Positions 8,020 to 15,794 of a stretch of DNA of 64,000 nt are shown one piece after another. How positions within the stretch are numbered: the stretch's first letter is position 1; each line of letters starts with the position of its first letter. This DNA is from Nocardia pneumoniae NBRC 100136 (GTDB taxonomy: Bacteria > Actinomycetota > Actinomycetes > Mycobacteriales > Mycobacteriaceae): positions 22,219 through 86,218 of the forward strand of contig NZ_BAGF01000054.1 of NCBI RefSeq assembly GCF_000308755.1, written 5' to 3'. Both the position numbers and the translations under genes were made by a program. The notes under the pieces are model-generated. The model searched no databases. It was not told the DNA's origin and saw only the letters and a program-made list of their open reading frames with translations.

Positions 8020-8304
8020 GTGCCGATCTTCGCCGTCCACTACGTCTACTCCGAAGCCACCGTCGCCGGTCGCGACACCCACCGTCCCGAGCATCGCGCG
8101 TGGCTGGCCGGTCTGCTCGAGTCCGGCGTCCTGCTCAGCAGCGGGCCGTACCCGGACGGCTCCGGCGCGCTGCTGATCTTCCGATCGGAGGACGCGGGCG
8201 CGTTGAAGGACCTGCTCACGCAGGATCCGTTCGCCCGAGAGGGCCTGATCGACGACGTCCGCGCGGTCGAGTGGGCGCCGGTGTTCGGCGCCTTCGCGTC
8301 CTGA
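8020..8304 (+). CDS. YciI-like protein
   Basis: A 94-residue protein of the YciI/YCII family (dimeric ferredoxin-like alpha+beta fold). It begins at the GTG at 8020, with AGGAAG placed 8 nt upstream. It shows FAVHYVYSEATVAGRDTHRP early, then HRAWLAGLLESGVLLSSGPY, a conserved region of the family, and closes with DVRAVEWAPVFGAF. YciI proteins have a conserved His-Asp pair (here H28/R29-like positions and D) and unknown enzymatic function. It is 26 bp downstream of argA and probably cotranscribed. Confidence 0.85.
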   Translation: MPIFAVHYVYSEATVAGRDTHRPEHRAWLAGLLESGVLLSSGPYPDGSGALLIFRSEDAGALKDLLTQDPFAREGLIDDVRAVEWAPVFGAFAS

Positions 8305-8308
8305 CCCG

Positions 8309-9289
8309 CTAGCGCTCGACCCGGGCGCGCGTCCGGAGCAGGCTCGCGATCGTGGCGACGACCAGGATGACCAGGATGACGCCGAGGGAGACCGGCGTGG
8401 AGATCTCCGGGACCGCGACGTGCTCGCCGCCGTTGATGAACGGCAACGTGTTCTCGTGCAGTGCGTGCAGCACCAGCTTCACGCCGATGAACGCGAGGAT
8501 GGCCGCCAAGCCGTAGGACAGGTACACCAGCCGGTCGAGCAGTCCGCCGATCAGGAAGTACAGCTGCCGCAGGCCCATGAGCGCGAACGCGTTCGCGGTG
8601 AACACCAGGTAGGGCTGCTCGGTCAGTCCGTAGATGGCCGGGATGGAGTCCAGCGCGAACAGCAGGTCGGCGAAGCCGATGGCCAGCAGGGCCAGCAGCA
8701 GCGGCGTGACGGCGCGGCGTCCGTCGATCTTGGTCACCAGCTTGTCGCCGTCGTACTCGTCGGTGGTGGGCAGGACCCGCTTGGCCAGCGCGACGATGCG
8801 GCTGTCGCGCTTCTCCTCGACTTCGACCTCGTGGCCGCTCTCGCGCATCAGGTTCACGGCGGTGTAGACGAGGAAGAACCCGAACAGGTAGAACACCCAG
8901 CTGAACGCGCTGATCGCGGCCGCGCCGATGCCGATGAACACGCCGCGCATCACCAAGGCGATCACGATGCCGATCAGCAGCACCTTCTGCTGATAGATCC
9001 GCGGCACCGCGAAGGTGGACATGATGATCAGGAAGACGAACAGGTTGTCCACCGAGAGCGCCTTCTCGGTGACGAAGCCCGCGTAGTACTCCCCCGCGTA
9101 GGTCGAGCCCCATTGCCAGGCGACCACGCCGCCGAAGGCCAGGGCCAGCCCGATGTAGACCGCGGACCAGAATCCGGATTCCCGGAACGTCGGCTCGTGC
9201 GGGGTGCGGACGTGCGCGTAGAAGTCGAAGACGAACAATCCGAGGATCACCGCGATGGTGATCACCCATTCGAGTGCGGTTACCTGCAT
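8309..9289 (-). CDS. TerC family integral membrane protein
   Basis: A 326-residue polytopic protein with about nine predicted transmembrane helices. It has the two conserved acidic membrane motifs of TerC/Alx: the VTEKALSVDNLFVFLIIMST segment, and FADLLFALDSIPAIYGLTEQ. These hold the aspartates thought to bind metal; family members export Mn2+ or Ca2+-type ions and protect secreted metalloenzymes. It is the full-length Alx-like type rather than the short TerC. Its 3' end is 4 bp from the convergent YciI-like gene, and upstream lies a 285 bp region without other genes. No yybP-ykoY riboswitch could be recognised upstream. Confidence 0.92.
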   Translation of the reverse strand: MQVTALEWVITIAVILGLFVFDFYAHVRTPHEPTFRESGFWSAVYIGLALAFGGVVAWQWGSTYAGEYYAGFVTEKALSVDNLFVFLIIMSTFAVPRIYQQKVLLIGIVIALVMRGVFIGIGAAAISAFSWVFYLFGFFLVYTAVNLMRESGHEVEVEEKRDSRIVALAKRVLPTTDEYDGDKLVTKIDGRRAVTPLLLALLAIGFADLLFALDSIPAIYGLTEQPYLVFTANAFALMGLRQLYFLIGGLLDRLVYLSYGLAAILAFIGVKLVLHALHENTLPFINGGEHVAVPEISTPVSLGVILVILVVATIASLLRTRARVER

Positions 9290-9518
9290 GCGGTGCGCCG
9301 ATCGGAAGCGAAGGTCATGACGTCCATAATGCCCGATTTGTCCGTTTAACTAGGTTGCGGGGTAGTTGCCAACCATGATTCCACATGCGCTACCTCGACT
9401 GTCCTGCCAGCCGTGGCCCGTGACCTGCGCCCGGCCGCACCGCTGAACCACGGTGAGCCGGACCCATCAGCGGCGAAAGAACCGCACCCCGCCGGGGCGG
9501 CGGCGGAAAGCGGTTCAC

Positions 9519-9537
9519 AACACCGGAATCGGGTGTT
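9519..9537 (+). other. Hairpin in the 5' leader of the 39-codon ORF
   Basis: AACACC (9519-9524) pairs with GGTGTT (9532-9537) around a 7-nt loop, 38 nt before the small ORF start. The rest of 9290-9518 shows no gene or other recognised element; it is presumed to hold the terC promoter on the minus strand. Confidence 0.4.
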
Positions 9538-9574
9538 AGTTTCAATAGCAACGAAGATCACAGGAGGCGAATCG

Positions 9575-9694
9575 ATGACCGGGACGGCGCTGCGACAGGT
9601 GTCGCCGAGCAGTGCCCGGCAGTCGTGCGCCCAGGTCGCGCTATCCGCGTCGTCCGTCCTGGATGGGCGGATGAGCGTGCGGAGCGGCCCCTGA
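9575..9694 (+). CDS. 39-residue leader-like ORF with one CTA codon
   Basis: A very short ORF, beginning MTGTALRQVSPSSARQSCAQ, with a perfect Shine-Dalgarno (CAGGAGGCGAATCG before the ATG). The peptide is hydrophilic and Ser-rich, with no signal peptide, and matches nothing recognised. Codon 23 is CTA (9641-9643), among the rarest sense codons in such GC-rich genomes. The ORF is followed by a strong intrinsic terminator and, 21 nt beyond that, by a tRNA whose anticodon reads UAG, the match for CUA. The arrangement suggests a regulatory leader peptide rather than a functional protein, but a bona fide small protein cannot be excluded. Confidence 0.5.
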   Translation: MTGTALRQVSPSSARQSCAQVALSASSVLDGRMSVRSGP

Positions 9695-9720
9695 ACGTGT
9701 CTTTCGCAAGGACCCGTACG

Positions 9721-9765
9721 AAAGGGGCCACCCCGCGGCGAATCGCCAAGGGGTGGCCCCTTTTT
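9721..9765 (+). terminator. Strong intrinsic terminator before the tRNA
   Basis: GGGGCCACCCC (9724-9734) is mirrored by GGGGTGGCCCC (9750-9760), followed by TTTTT (9761-9765). An 11-bp GC-rich stem with a U tract is a classical rho-independent terminator, uncommon in such a genome. It closes the transcript of the 39-codon ORF and lies only 21 nt before the tRNA start. Confidence 0.85.
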
Positions 9766-9786
9766 CATGGTTCCGCACCGCCCCGA

Positions 9787-9863
9787 TCCCTCGTAGCCCA
9801 ATAGGTAGAGGCGCCGGATCTAGATTCCGGGAGATGCGAGTTCGAATCTCGCCGAGGGAACCA
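9787..9863 (+). tRNA. Unconventional class-I tRNA, apparent anticodon UAG
   Basis: A full cloverleaf with encoded CCA: acceptor TCCCTCG/CGAGGGA (7 bp), T8, D arm GCCC...GGC with the GG of the D loop, anticodon stem CCGGA/TCCGG, short 5-nt variable loop, T arm GCGAG/CTCGC with loop TTCGAAT, discriminator A. The anticodon loop reads TCTAGAT (9819-9825), giving anticodon UAG for the leucine codon CUA. Two things are odd: position 33 is C rather than the universal U, and bacterial leucine tRNAs are class II with a long variable arm, which this lacks. If the loop were read one base earlier the anticodon would be CUA (amber) with U33, but the stem then fails. The charged amino acid cannot be assigned. 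Confidence 0.75.
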
Positions 9864-9869
9864 TCACAA

Positions 9870-12449
9870 TCACTCCTGCGGTTCGGCGGGATCGCCGCCG
9901 TCGCCGCCACCGCGGATCGACCACAGCAACCCTTCCAGCTCATCGGGTTTCACAAGCACGTCACGCGCCTTGGAACCTTCGCTCGGGCCGACCACGCCCC
10001 TGGTCTCCATGAGGTCCATCAGCCGCCCCGCCTTGGCGAAGCCGACGCGCAGCTTGCGCTGCAGCATGGAGGTGGACCCGAATTGGGAGGTGACCACGAG
10101 TTCCACCGCCTGCAGGAAGACGTCGAGGTCGTCGCCGATATCGGGGTCGACATCCTTCTTCTCGCCCGGTTTGGCCGCGGTCACGCCCTCCTGATACTCG
10201 GGCTCGGCCTGGTTCTTGGTGAAGTCGACGACGGCGTGGATCTCCTCGTCGCTGATGAAGGCGCCCTGCAGACGAGTCGGCTTGCCCGCGCCCATCGGGA
10301 GGAATAACCCGTCACCCATGCCGATCAGCTTCTCGGCGCCGGGCTGGTCGAGGATCACCCGCGAGTCGGTCAGCGACGAGGTCGCGAACGCCAGCCGGGA
10401 AGGCACGTTGGTCTTGATCAGACCGGTCACCACGTCCACCGACGGACGCTGCGTGGCGAGCACGAGATGGATGCCCGCCGCACGGGCCTTCTGGGTGATG
10501 CGGACGATGGCGTCTTCCACGTCGCGCGGGGCGGTCATCATCAGGTCGGCCAACTCGTCGACGATGGCGAGGATGTACGGATAGGGCCGGTACACCCGTT
10601 CACTGCCCAGCGGCGCGGTGATCGCACCCGACTTGACCTTCTTGTTGAAGTCGTCGATGTGGCGCACCTTGTTCGCCTGCATGTCCTGATACCGCTGCTC
10701 CATCTCCTCCACCAGCCAGGCCAGCGCGGCGGCGGCCTTCTTCGGCTGCGTGATGATGGGCGTGATCAGGTGCGGAATGCCCTCATACGGCGTCAGTTCC
10801 ACCATTTTCGGGTCGATCAGGATCATCCGCACCTCGTCCGGCGTCGCCCGTTGCAGCAGCGACACCAGCATCGAGTTCACGAAACTGGACTTACCCGAAC
10901 CGGTGGACCCGGCGACCAGCAGATGCGGCATCTTGGCCAGATTGGCCGAGACGAACTCGCCCTCGATGTTCTTGCCGAGACCGATCACCAGCGGATGGTG
11001 GTCGTTGCGGGTGGACGGCGCCTTGAGCACGTCGGCCAGCCGGACCAGTTCGCGGTCGGCGTTGGGCACCTCGATGCCGACGGCGGACTTCCCCGGGATG
11101 GGCGCGAGCAGCCGGACGTTCTCCGTCGCGACGGCATACGCGATGTTGCGGGCCAGCGCGGTGATCTTCTCGACCTTCACGCCCGGCCCGAGTTCGACCT
11201 CGTAGCGGGTGACCGTCGGACCGCGCACGAAACCGGTGACCGCGGCGTCGATCTTGAACTGCACCAGCACCTCGGTGATCGCCTCGATCATCGATTCGTT
11301 CGCGGCGCTGCGCTTCTTTGGCGGATCGCCGTCGGTCAGCAGCGACAGCGGCGGCAGCGTGTAATCGCCCTCGACTTCGCGGTCGGCGACGAATTCCAGC
11401 TGCTTCGGCGGCGGTGGGGTTTGATCCTCGACCGCCGCAGGTCGCTGCTTCTTCGGCTTCGGCTTGGCCGGGGGCTCTTCGGCCGCGATCGACTTGGCGT
11501 CACGCAGCGGCGGTTCGCCGAGTACTTCGGTAGCCGCGCCGGGGTCGCCGAACTCGTCGGGCGGGTAGTTCTCGGCGGGTGTGCGACCGCGCCGTTTGGC
11601 GCTCGAGCGGTGCACCGGGAAGCCGTCGGCGTCGTAGTCGGCCGAATCGTAGTCCCGGTAGTCGCGGTCGTATTCGTCGCCCTCGCGCTCGGTGCCGAAG
11701 AACTGTCGCAGCTTGTCGGGAACCTCACGCACCGTCGTACCCGTCACCAGCAGCACGCCGAAGACGATGGCCAGCAACAGGATCGGTATCGACAGCCAGG
11801 CGGTGAGCCCGTTGGTCAGCGGCCCGCCGACCACGAAGCCGACGAAACCCGCTGCGCGGGAACGTCCGTGCGCATCGGTGGGGGCGCCTGCCGCGACGTG
11901 CCACAAACCCAGCATGGGCAGGCCGATCAGCAGGCCGCCGAGCACCAGCCGCGGACGGATCTCCGGGCGCGGTTCGGTACGCATCAGGACCACGGCGATC
12001 CCGGAGGCCACGAACGGCAATGCGGCCGAGGCGGATCCGGAGATCGCGCGGATGACGTCCTCGACCCAGTGCCCGACCGGCCCGCCCGCCGACAACCACA
12101 CCGCCGCGGCGATCACGGCGCTCACCGCGATCAGGGCCAGCGCGACGCCGTCGCGCCGATGTCCGTGTTCGATCTCCCCGGCCCGGCTCAACGTGCGGGT
12201 GGTCGCGCCGACGCCGCGGGCCAGCATCGTCCAGCCGCTGCTGATACCGCGGCCGATCACCGTGAGCGGCGCCGTGTTCGAGGCGCCGCGCGCCGGGCGC
12301 CGGGTGCGCGTGGCCCGTCCGCGGGGCGCGGGGGTGCGGGGCGCCGCTGAGCGGGGCGTGGCCGCGCGAGACCGCGCCGTGGTGGCCTTCCCCCGCGCCG
12401 ATCCCGCCCGCGCCCGAGTCGTCGTGGTGCTGCGGGACTTACCTGCCAT
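9870..12449 (-). CDS. ftsK: DNA translocase FtsK/SpoIIIE
   Basis: An 859-residue chromosome-pumping ATPase acting at the division septum. Residues 1-95 are basic and disordered; about four to five transmembrane helices span 100-240; a variable acidic, Pro-rich linker runs to about 345; the RecA-like motor follows, with Walker A GSTGSGKS at 514-521 and a Walker B strand ILAIVDELADLMM. The last 65 residues (VVTSQFGSTSMLQRKLRVGF...) are the gamma winged helix that reads KOPS sequences and contacts XerD. Length and order match Rv2748c. The stop is 7 bp from the tRNA on the other strand; the upstream neighbour diverges. Confidence 0.97.
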   Translation of the reverse strand: MAGKSRSTTTTRARAGSARGKATTARSRAATPRSAAPRTPAPRGRATRTRRPARGASNTAPLTVIGRGISSGWTMLARGVGATTRTLSRAGEIEHGHRRDGVALALIAVSAVIAAAVWLSAGGPVGHWVEDVIRAISGSASAALPFVASGIAVVLMRTEPRPEIRPRLVLGGLLIGLPMLGLWHVAAGAPTDAHGRSRAAGFVGFVVGGPLTNGLTAWLSIPILLLAIVFGVLLVTGTTVREVPDKLRQFFGTEREGDEYDRDYRDYDSADYDADGFPVHRSSAKRRGRTPAENYPPDEFGDPGAATEVLGEPPLRDAKSIAAEEPPAKPKPKKQRPAAVEDQTPPPPKQLEFVADREVEGDYTLPPLSLLTDGDPPKKRSAANESMIEAITEVLVQFKIDAAVTGFVRGPTVTRYEVELGPGVKVEKITALARNIAYAVATENVRLLAPIPGKSAVGIEVPNADRELVRLADVLKAPSTRNDHHPLVIGLGKNIEGEFVSANLAKMPHLLVAGSTGSGKSSFVNSMLVSLLQRATPDEVRMILIDPKMVELTPYEGIPHLITPIITQPKKAAAALAWLVEEMEQRYQDMQANKVRHIDDFNKKVKSGAITAPLGSERVYRPYPYILAIVDELADLMMTAPRDVEDAIVRITQKARAAGIHLVLATQRPSVDVVTGLIKTNVPSRLAFATSSLTDSRVILDQPGAEKLIGMGDGLFLPMGAGKPTRLQGAFISDEEIHAVVDFTKNQAEPEYQEGVTAAKPGEKKDVDPDIGDDLDVFLQAVELVVTSQFGSTSMLQRKLRVGFAKAGRLMDLMETRGVVGPSEGSKARDVLVKPDELEGLLWSIRGGGDGGDPAEPQE

Positions 12450-12682
12450 GACCTTCAGGCTAGCCTGTTCTGTCCCGCCTCTCCGATATTCGGGCCGTAC
12501 CAGTCGATGCCACAGGACCGCGTTCAGGTCCTGCGTCGAGTGCCGCTCGAGTTATGGGCGTGCCCGGAGAGTTCCAGCAGCCTGCCTCGGCCACCGCCCG
12601 GCAGGAAACACCGAGCAACGCGACGACGATCAGCTGCCAGGAGAGGCCGGGATTTCATACCACAGGGTCTGTTACTCCCCAT

Positions 12683-12756
12683 GCCGGGAAATCTCCCGGC
12701 TAGCGCAACGAGAGTCCGCTCTGTACCTTGTCTCTCGGCCCATCGGGTCGTGGGCC
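12683..12756 (+). promoter_or_regulatory. Structured 5' leader of the DUF4189 gene
   Basis: Three consecutive hairpins: GCCGGGA/TCCCGGC around AATC (12683-12700), CGAGAG/CTCTCG (12709-12737) and GGCCCA/TGGGCC (12737-12756), ending 26 nt before the GTG start. The spacing suggests a structured mRNA leader. It does not convincingly match the c-di-AMP or other riboswitch consensus I know. The rest of 12450-12682 holds nothing recognised beyond the presumed ftsK promoter. Confidence 0.5.
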
Positions 12757-12782
12757 TAATGACAAGAAGGGGCAAATCCTCC

Positions 12783-13163
12783 GTGAAGAAGTTTGCTACC
12801 GGTGTGGCCGCGTTGGCGGCCGCGGGTACCGCGCTGGCCGTCAGCGCGCCCGCGGCGCACGCCTACACCAACAACTACGGCGCCATCGCGCTGTCCACCT
12901 CCACCGGCTTGATCGGGTACTCCTACGACTACCCGGATTCGGCTTCCGCGCAGCGGCGCGCCGTGAGCTCCTGCGGCGCCGCGGACTGCAACTCGGTGGT
13001 CTGGTTCCGCAACGGCTGCGGCGCCGTGGCGTACTCCAGCGGCAGCGGCACCTGGAGCTGGGGGTACGCGTCGTCCCGGCGCAGCGCGCAGGGGCAAGCC
13101 CTGCTGCACAACGATTCCGACGCCTACATCGTGCACTGGAACTGCACGTCCAACCACGGCTGA
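12783..13163 (+). CDS. Secreted DUF4189 domain protein
   Basis: A 126-residue exported protein. Using the GTG at 12783 (AAGGGG about 10 nt upstream), the product begins with a clean Sec signal peptide, VKKFATGVAALAAAGTALAV, with a likely cleavage after APAAHA. The mature domain is about 100 residues with the DUF4189 pattern: YGAIALSTSTGLIGYSYDYP, a central CGAADCNSVVWF and NGCGAVAYS, and a final HWNCTS, giving five cysteines likely to be oxidised outside the cell. DUF4189 proteins are abundant secreted proteins of mycobacteria and nocardiae with unknown function. An alternative ATG at 12759 would add 8 basic residues. Confidence 0.85.
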   Translation: MKKFATGVAALAAAGTALAVSAPAAHAYTNNYGAIALSTSTGLIGYSYDYPDSASAQRRAVSSCGAADCNSVVWFRNGCGAVAYSSGSGTWSWGYASSRRSAQGQALLHNDSDAYIVHWNCTSNHG

Positions 13164-13192
13164 TGCCCGGTATTCGAGTCGAAGGAAACATC

Positions 13193-13750
13193 GTGAAGCA
13201 CCGCACTTTCCGGACCGCCGTGGCTGTCGTCCTCACCGCAGTGGCCTGCTCCCTGACCGCGTGCGCCTCCGGCGACGACTCCTCGTCCCCGAGCACCAGC
13301 GCCCACCCCAGCCATGCGGCGGGCGAATTGGAGGGTGGCTCCGACAAGGGCGACAAGGAGGCCGGCTCCGCGCCGACCACGCCGTCCTCGCCCGCACTGG
13401 CCAAGCCCACCGTCGCGCAGCTGAACGAGCGGCTGCAGAAGGCGTTCGATCCCAACGTGCCGAACGCGGAGAAGATCAGCTGGATCCAGGCCGCCGAGCA
13501 GGACCCCTACCTGGTCGCCAACCTCGTCGACGCCGCGAAGAAGCAGAAGGTCACCGTCGAGGTCACCAATGTGGGCGACCCGAAGGACGGCAAGCTCAAG
13601 GCCGACGCCAAAGTCACCATCGACGGCACCCCGGTGGACGACGCGTTCATCCAGTTCGTCTCCGAGGGCGGCCAGTGGAAGGTCGACCACACCTTCGCCT
13701 GCAACATCGTCAAGAGCGCGAAGATCGAATCCGCGGCCTGCCAGGAGTGA
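13193..13750 (+). CDS. Mtb12-like lipoprotein
   Basis: A 185-residue lipoprotein. From the GTG at 13193 (GAAGGA upstream) the N terminus VKHRTFRTAVAVVLTAVACS leads to a lipobox LTAC. A Ser/Pro/Gly/Glu-rich linker spans residues about 30-75, followed by a domain starting KPTVAQLNERLQKAFDPNVP that resembles the low-molecular-weight antigen Mtb12 (CFP-2) fold of mycobacteria, with the VDDAFIQFVSEGGQWKVDHT and CNIVKSA segments near the C terminus. The family is secreted or surface-exposed; function is unknown. It lies 29 bp after the DUF4189 gene, probably in one operon, and ends at a bidirectional hairpin terminator. Confidence 0.85.
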   Translation: MKHRTFRTAVAVVLTAVACSLTACASGDDSSSPSTSAHPSHAAGELEGGSDKGDKEAGSAPTTPSSPALAKPTVAQLNERLQKAFDPNVPNAEKISWIQAAEQDPYLVANLVDAAKKQKVTVEVTNVGDPKDGKLKADAKVTIDGTPVDDAFIQFVSEGGQWKVDHTFACNIVKSAKIESAACQE

Positions 13751-13764
13751 CCGCGCACGAATGA

Positions 13765-13805
13765 GCGAAAAGCGCCGGACAGCCGAGCTGTCCGGCGCTT
13801 TCGCG
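13765..13805. terminator. Bidirectional terminator between the lipoprotein gene and rnj
   Basis: AGCGCCGGACAGC (13771-13783) pairs with GCTGTCCGGCGCT (13787-13799) around CGA, and the stem extends through GCGAAA/TTTCGC. The A run on one side and T run on the other allow termination of both convergent genes. Confidence 0.85.
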
Positions 13806-13814
13806 TTCGGGAGA

Positions 13815-15794
13815 TCAGACGCCGATAACCGTCGGCACGATCATCGGACGACGCCGATACGTGTCGGCCACCCAGCGCCCGACCACCCGTCGCACGCCCT
13901 GCGCGATCCGATGGGTGTCCGTGACGCCCTCGCCGGCCAGCCGCAGCAGCTCGGCCTCCACCAGTTCCGCCGCGTCCAGCAATGCGGTCGGATCGTCGGA
14001 GAAGCCGCGCCCGCTGAGTTCGGGTGTGCTGACCGCCTTGCCGGTGGTCTCGTCGATGGCGACGGTGATCGCGATGAAACCGCCCTCGCCGAGCACCAGC
14101 CGGTCCGACAGCGTCGACTCGCCGACATCGCCCACCGACAGCCCGTCGACGTACACGTGCCCGACCGGCACCCGTCCGACGATCGATGCGATGCCGTCGA
14201 CCAGATCGACTACCACGCCGTCCTCGGCGAGCACCACCCGGTCCTCGGGCACCCCGGTCGCCACCGCCAAGGCGGCGTTCGCCCGCAGGTGGCGCCACTC
14301 GCCGTGCACCGGCATCGCGTTGGTCGGCCGCACCGCGTTGTACAGATACAGCAACTCACCCGCGGACGCGTGCCCGGAGACGTGCACCTTGGCGTTCTGC
14401 TGGGTGATCACCGTGGCGCCCAGCCGGGCCAGGCCGTTCACCACGGCGAACACGGAGTTCTCGTTGCCGGGGATGAGCGAGGACGCCAGCACCACCAGAT
14501 CGTCGGCGCGAATGTTGATCTGCCGGTGCTCGCCGCGCGCCATCCGCGACAGCGCCGACAACGGCTCGCCCTGCGACCCGGTCGAGATCAGCACCAGGCG
14601 GTGGCCCGGCAGGGTCGCGGCGACGTCGAGGTCGACGACCACGCCGTCCGGCACCGTCAGATAGCCGAGGTCTTGGGCGATCTGCATATTGCGCACCATC
14701 GAGCGCCCGATGAAACACACCCGCCGCCCGTACTTCTGCGCCACGTCGACCACCTGCTGGATGCGATGCACGTGACTGGCGAACGACGCGACGATCACCC
14801 GGCTGCGTGCCTTGCCGATGACCGTGTCCAGCACTCCGCCGATCTCGCGTTCCGGCGTGACGAACCCGGGGACCTCCGCGTTCGTGGAGTCCACCAGGAA
14901 CAGGTCGACGCCCTCGTCGCCGAGCCGGGAGAATCCGGCCAGGTCGGTGAGCCGTCCGTCCAGCGGCAGCTGGTCGAGTTTGATGTCGCCGGTGTGCAGG
15001 GCGACGCCCGCGGGCGTGCGGATGGCGACGGCGATCGCATCCGGAATGGAGTGATTGACCGCGAAGTACTCGCAGCCGAACGGGCCGTGCGTGGTGTGCT
15101 GTCCCTCGCTGACCTCGACCAGCTTCGGATGCTGCCGGTGCTCCCGGCATTTCGCGGCGACCAGCGCGAGCGTGAACTTCGAGCCGACGACCGGAATATC
15201 GGGCCGCAGCCGCAGCAGGAACGGCACCGCGCCGATGTGGTCCTCGTGGCCGTGGGTGAGCACGACGGCGACCACGTCGTCCATCCGGTGCTCGATGGGA
15301 CGGAAGTCCGGCAGGATCAAGTCGACGCCGGGCTGCTGGTCTTCCGGGAACAGCACGCCGCAGTCGACGATCAGCAGCTTGCCGCCGTATTCGAAAACGG
15401 TCATGTTGCGCCCGATCTCGCCGATGCCGCCGAGCGCGAACACCCGCAGGCCGTTCTGGGGCAGGGCGGGCGGGGCGCCGAGACGGTCGTGCGTGGCGGT
15501 CGGAACCGGCTGCGGTGCGGGCGCTTCGGCTCGCCGTCCGCCGGAGGCGGCGCGTCCACGACGCCGGGACGGCGCCTCCTTGGCCCGGGGCTCCGGGCGG
15601 GCCTGCGCGGGCTTCGCCGCCTCGGCGGGCACGACCGGTGCGGCCTCCACCGCCACCTCGACGGGCGCGGCCGCACGCGGTTCGGCCGCACGCGGCGGTG
15701 CGGGCGGCGTCGGCTCGACCGGCGCGGACGGTGCGGGCGCCCCCGCGGGGCGGGATGCGCTGCGGCGGCGACGACGAGCTAGGGGGTCACTCAT
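13815..15794 (-). CDS. rnj: Ribonuclease J
   Basis: A 659-residue metallo-beta-lactamase/beta-CASP ribonuclease for mRNA decay and rRNA maturation. The first 105 residues are a low-complexity Ala/Pro/Arg-rich extension typical of actinobacterial RNase J. The metal-binding motif HGHEDH is at 181-186, preceded by the strand GGIGEIGRNMTVFEYGGKLL. Further metal and beta-CASP motifs appear as LHTGDIKLD, VDSTNAEVPG, VIVASFASHVHRIQ and the phosphate-binding HVSGHAS. It corresponds to Rv2752c. Its ATG overlaps the dapA stop (ATGA), so it is translationally coupled to dapA, an arrangement shared with mycobacteria. Confidence 0.96.
   Translation of the reverse strand: MSDPLARRRRRSASRPAGAPAPSAPVEPTPPAPPRAAEPRAAAPVEVAVEAAPVVPAEAAKPAQARPEPRAKEAPSRRRGRAASGGRRAEAPAPQPVPTATHDRLGAPPALPQNGLRVFALGGIGEIGRNMTVFEYGGKLLIVDCGVLFPEDQQPGVDLILPDFRPIEHRMDDVVAVVLTHGHEDHIGAVPFLLRLRPDIPVVGSKFTLALVAAKCREHRQHPKLVEVSEGQHTTHGPFGCEYFAVNHSIPDAIAVAIRTPAGVALHTGDIKLDQLPLDGRLTDLAGFSRLGDEGVDLFLVDSTNAEVPGFVTPEREIGGVLDTVIGKARSRVIVASFASHVHRIQQVVDVAQKYGRRVCFIGRSMVRNMQIAQDLGYLTVPDGVVVDLDVAATLPGHRLVLISTGSQGEPLSALSRMARGEHRQINIRADDLVVLASSLIPGNENSVFAVVNGLARLGATVITQQNAKVHVSGHASAGELLYLYNAVRPTNAMPVHGEWRHLRANAALAVATGVPEDRVVLAEDGVVVDLVDGIASIVGRVPVGHVYVDGLSVGDVGESTLSDRLVLGEGGFIAITVAIDETTGKAVSTPELSGRGFSDDPTALLDAAELVEAELLRLAGEGVTDTHRIAQGVRRVVGRWVADTYRRRPMIVPTVIGV

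Noticed and set aside
9290..9518. yybP-ykoY manganese riboswitch upstream of terC
   Set aside because: TerC genes sometimes have one, but I could not find the conserved loops on the minus strand.
9819..9825. Amber-suppressor reading of the odd tRNA (anticodon CUA)
   Set aside because: A one-base shift gives U33 and CUA, but the anticodon stem loses its pairing, while the UAG register has five Watson-Crick pairs.
10467..12350. Long plus-strand open frame opposite ftsK
   Set aside because: Shadow of ftsK. The product is rich in Arg, His and Gln with no motif, while ftsK has Walker motifs on the minus strand.
12600..12782. c-di-AMP (ydaO) riboswitch in the DUF4189 leader
   Set aside because: GGGGCAAATCC resembles the end of the motif and the region is structured, but the other conserved blocks could not be found; kept only as an unclassified structured leader.
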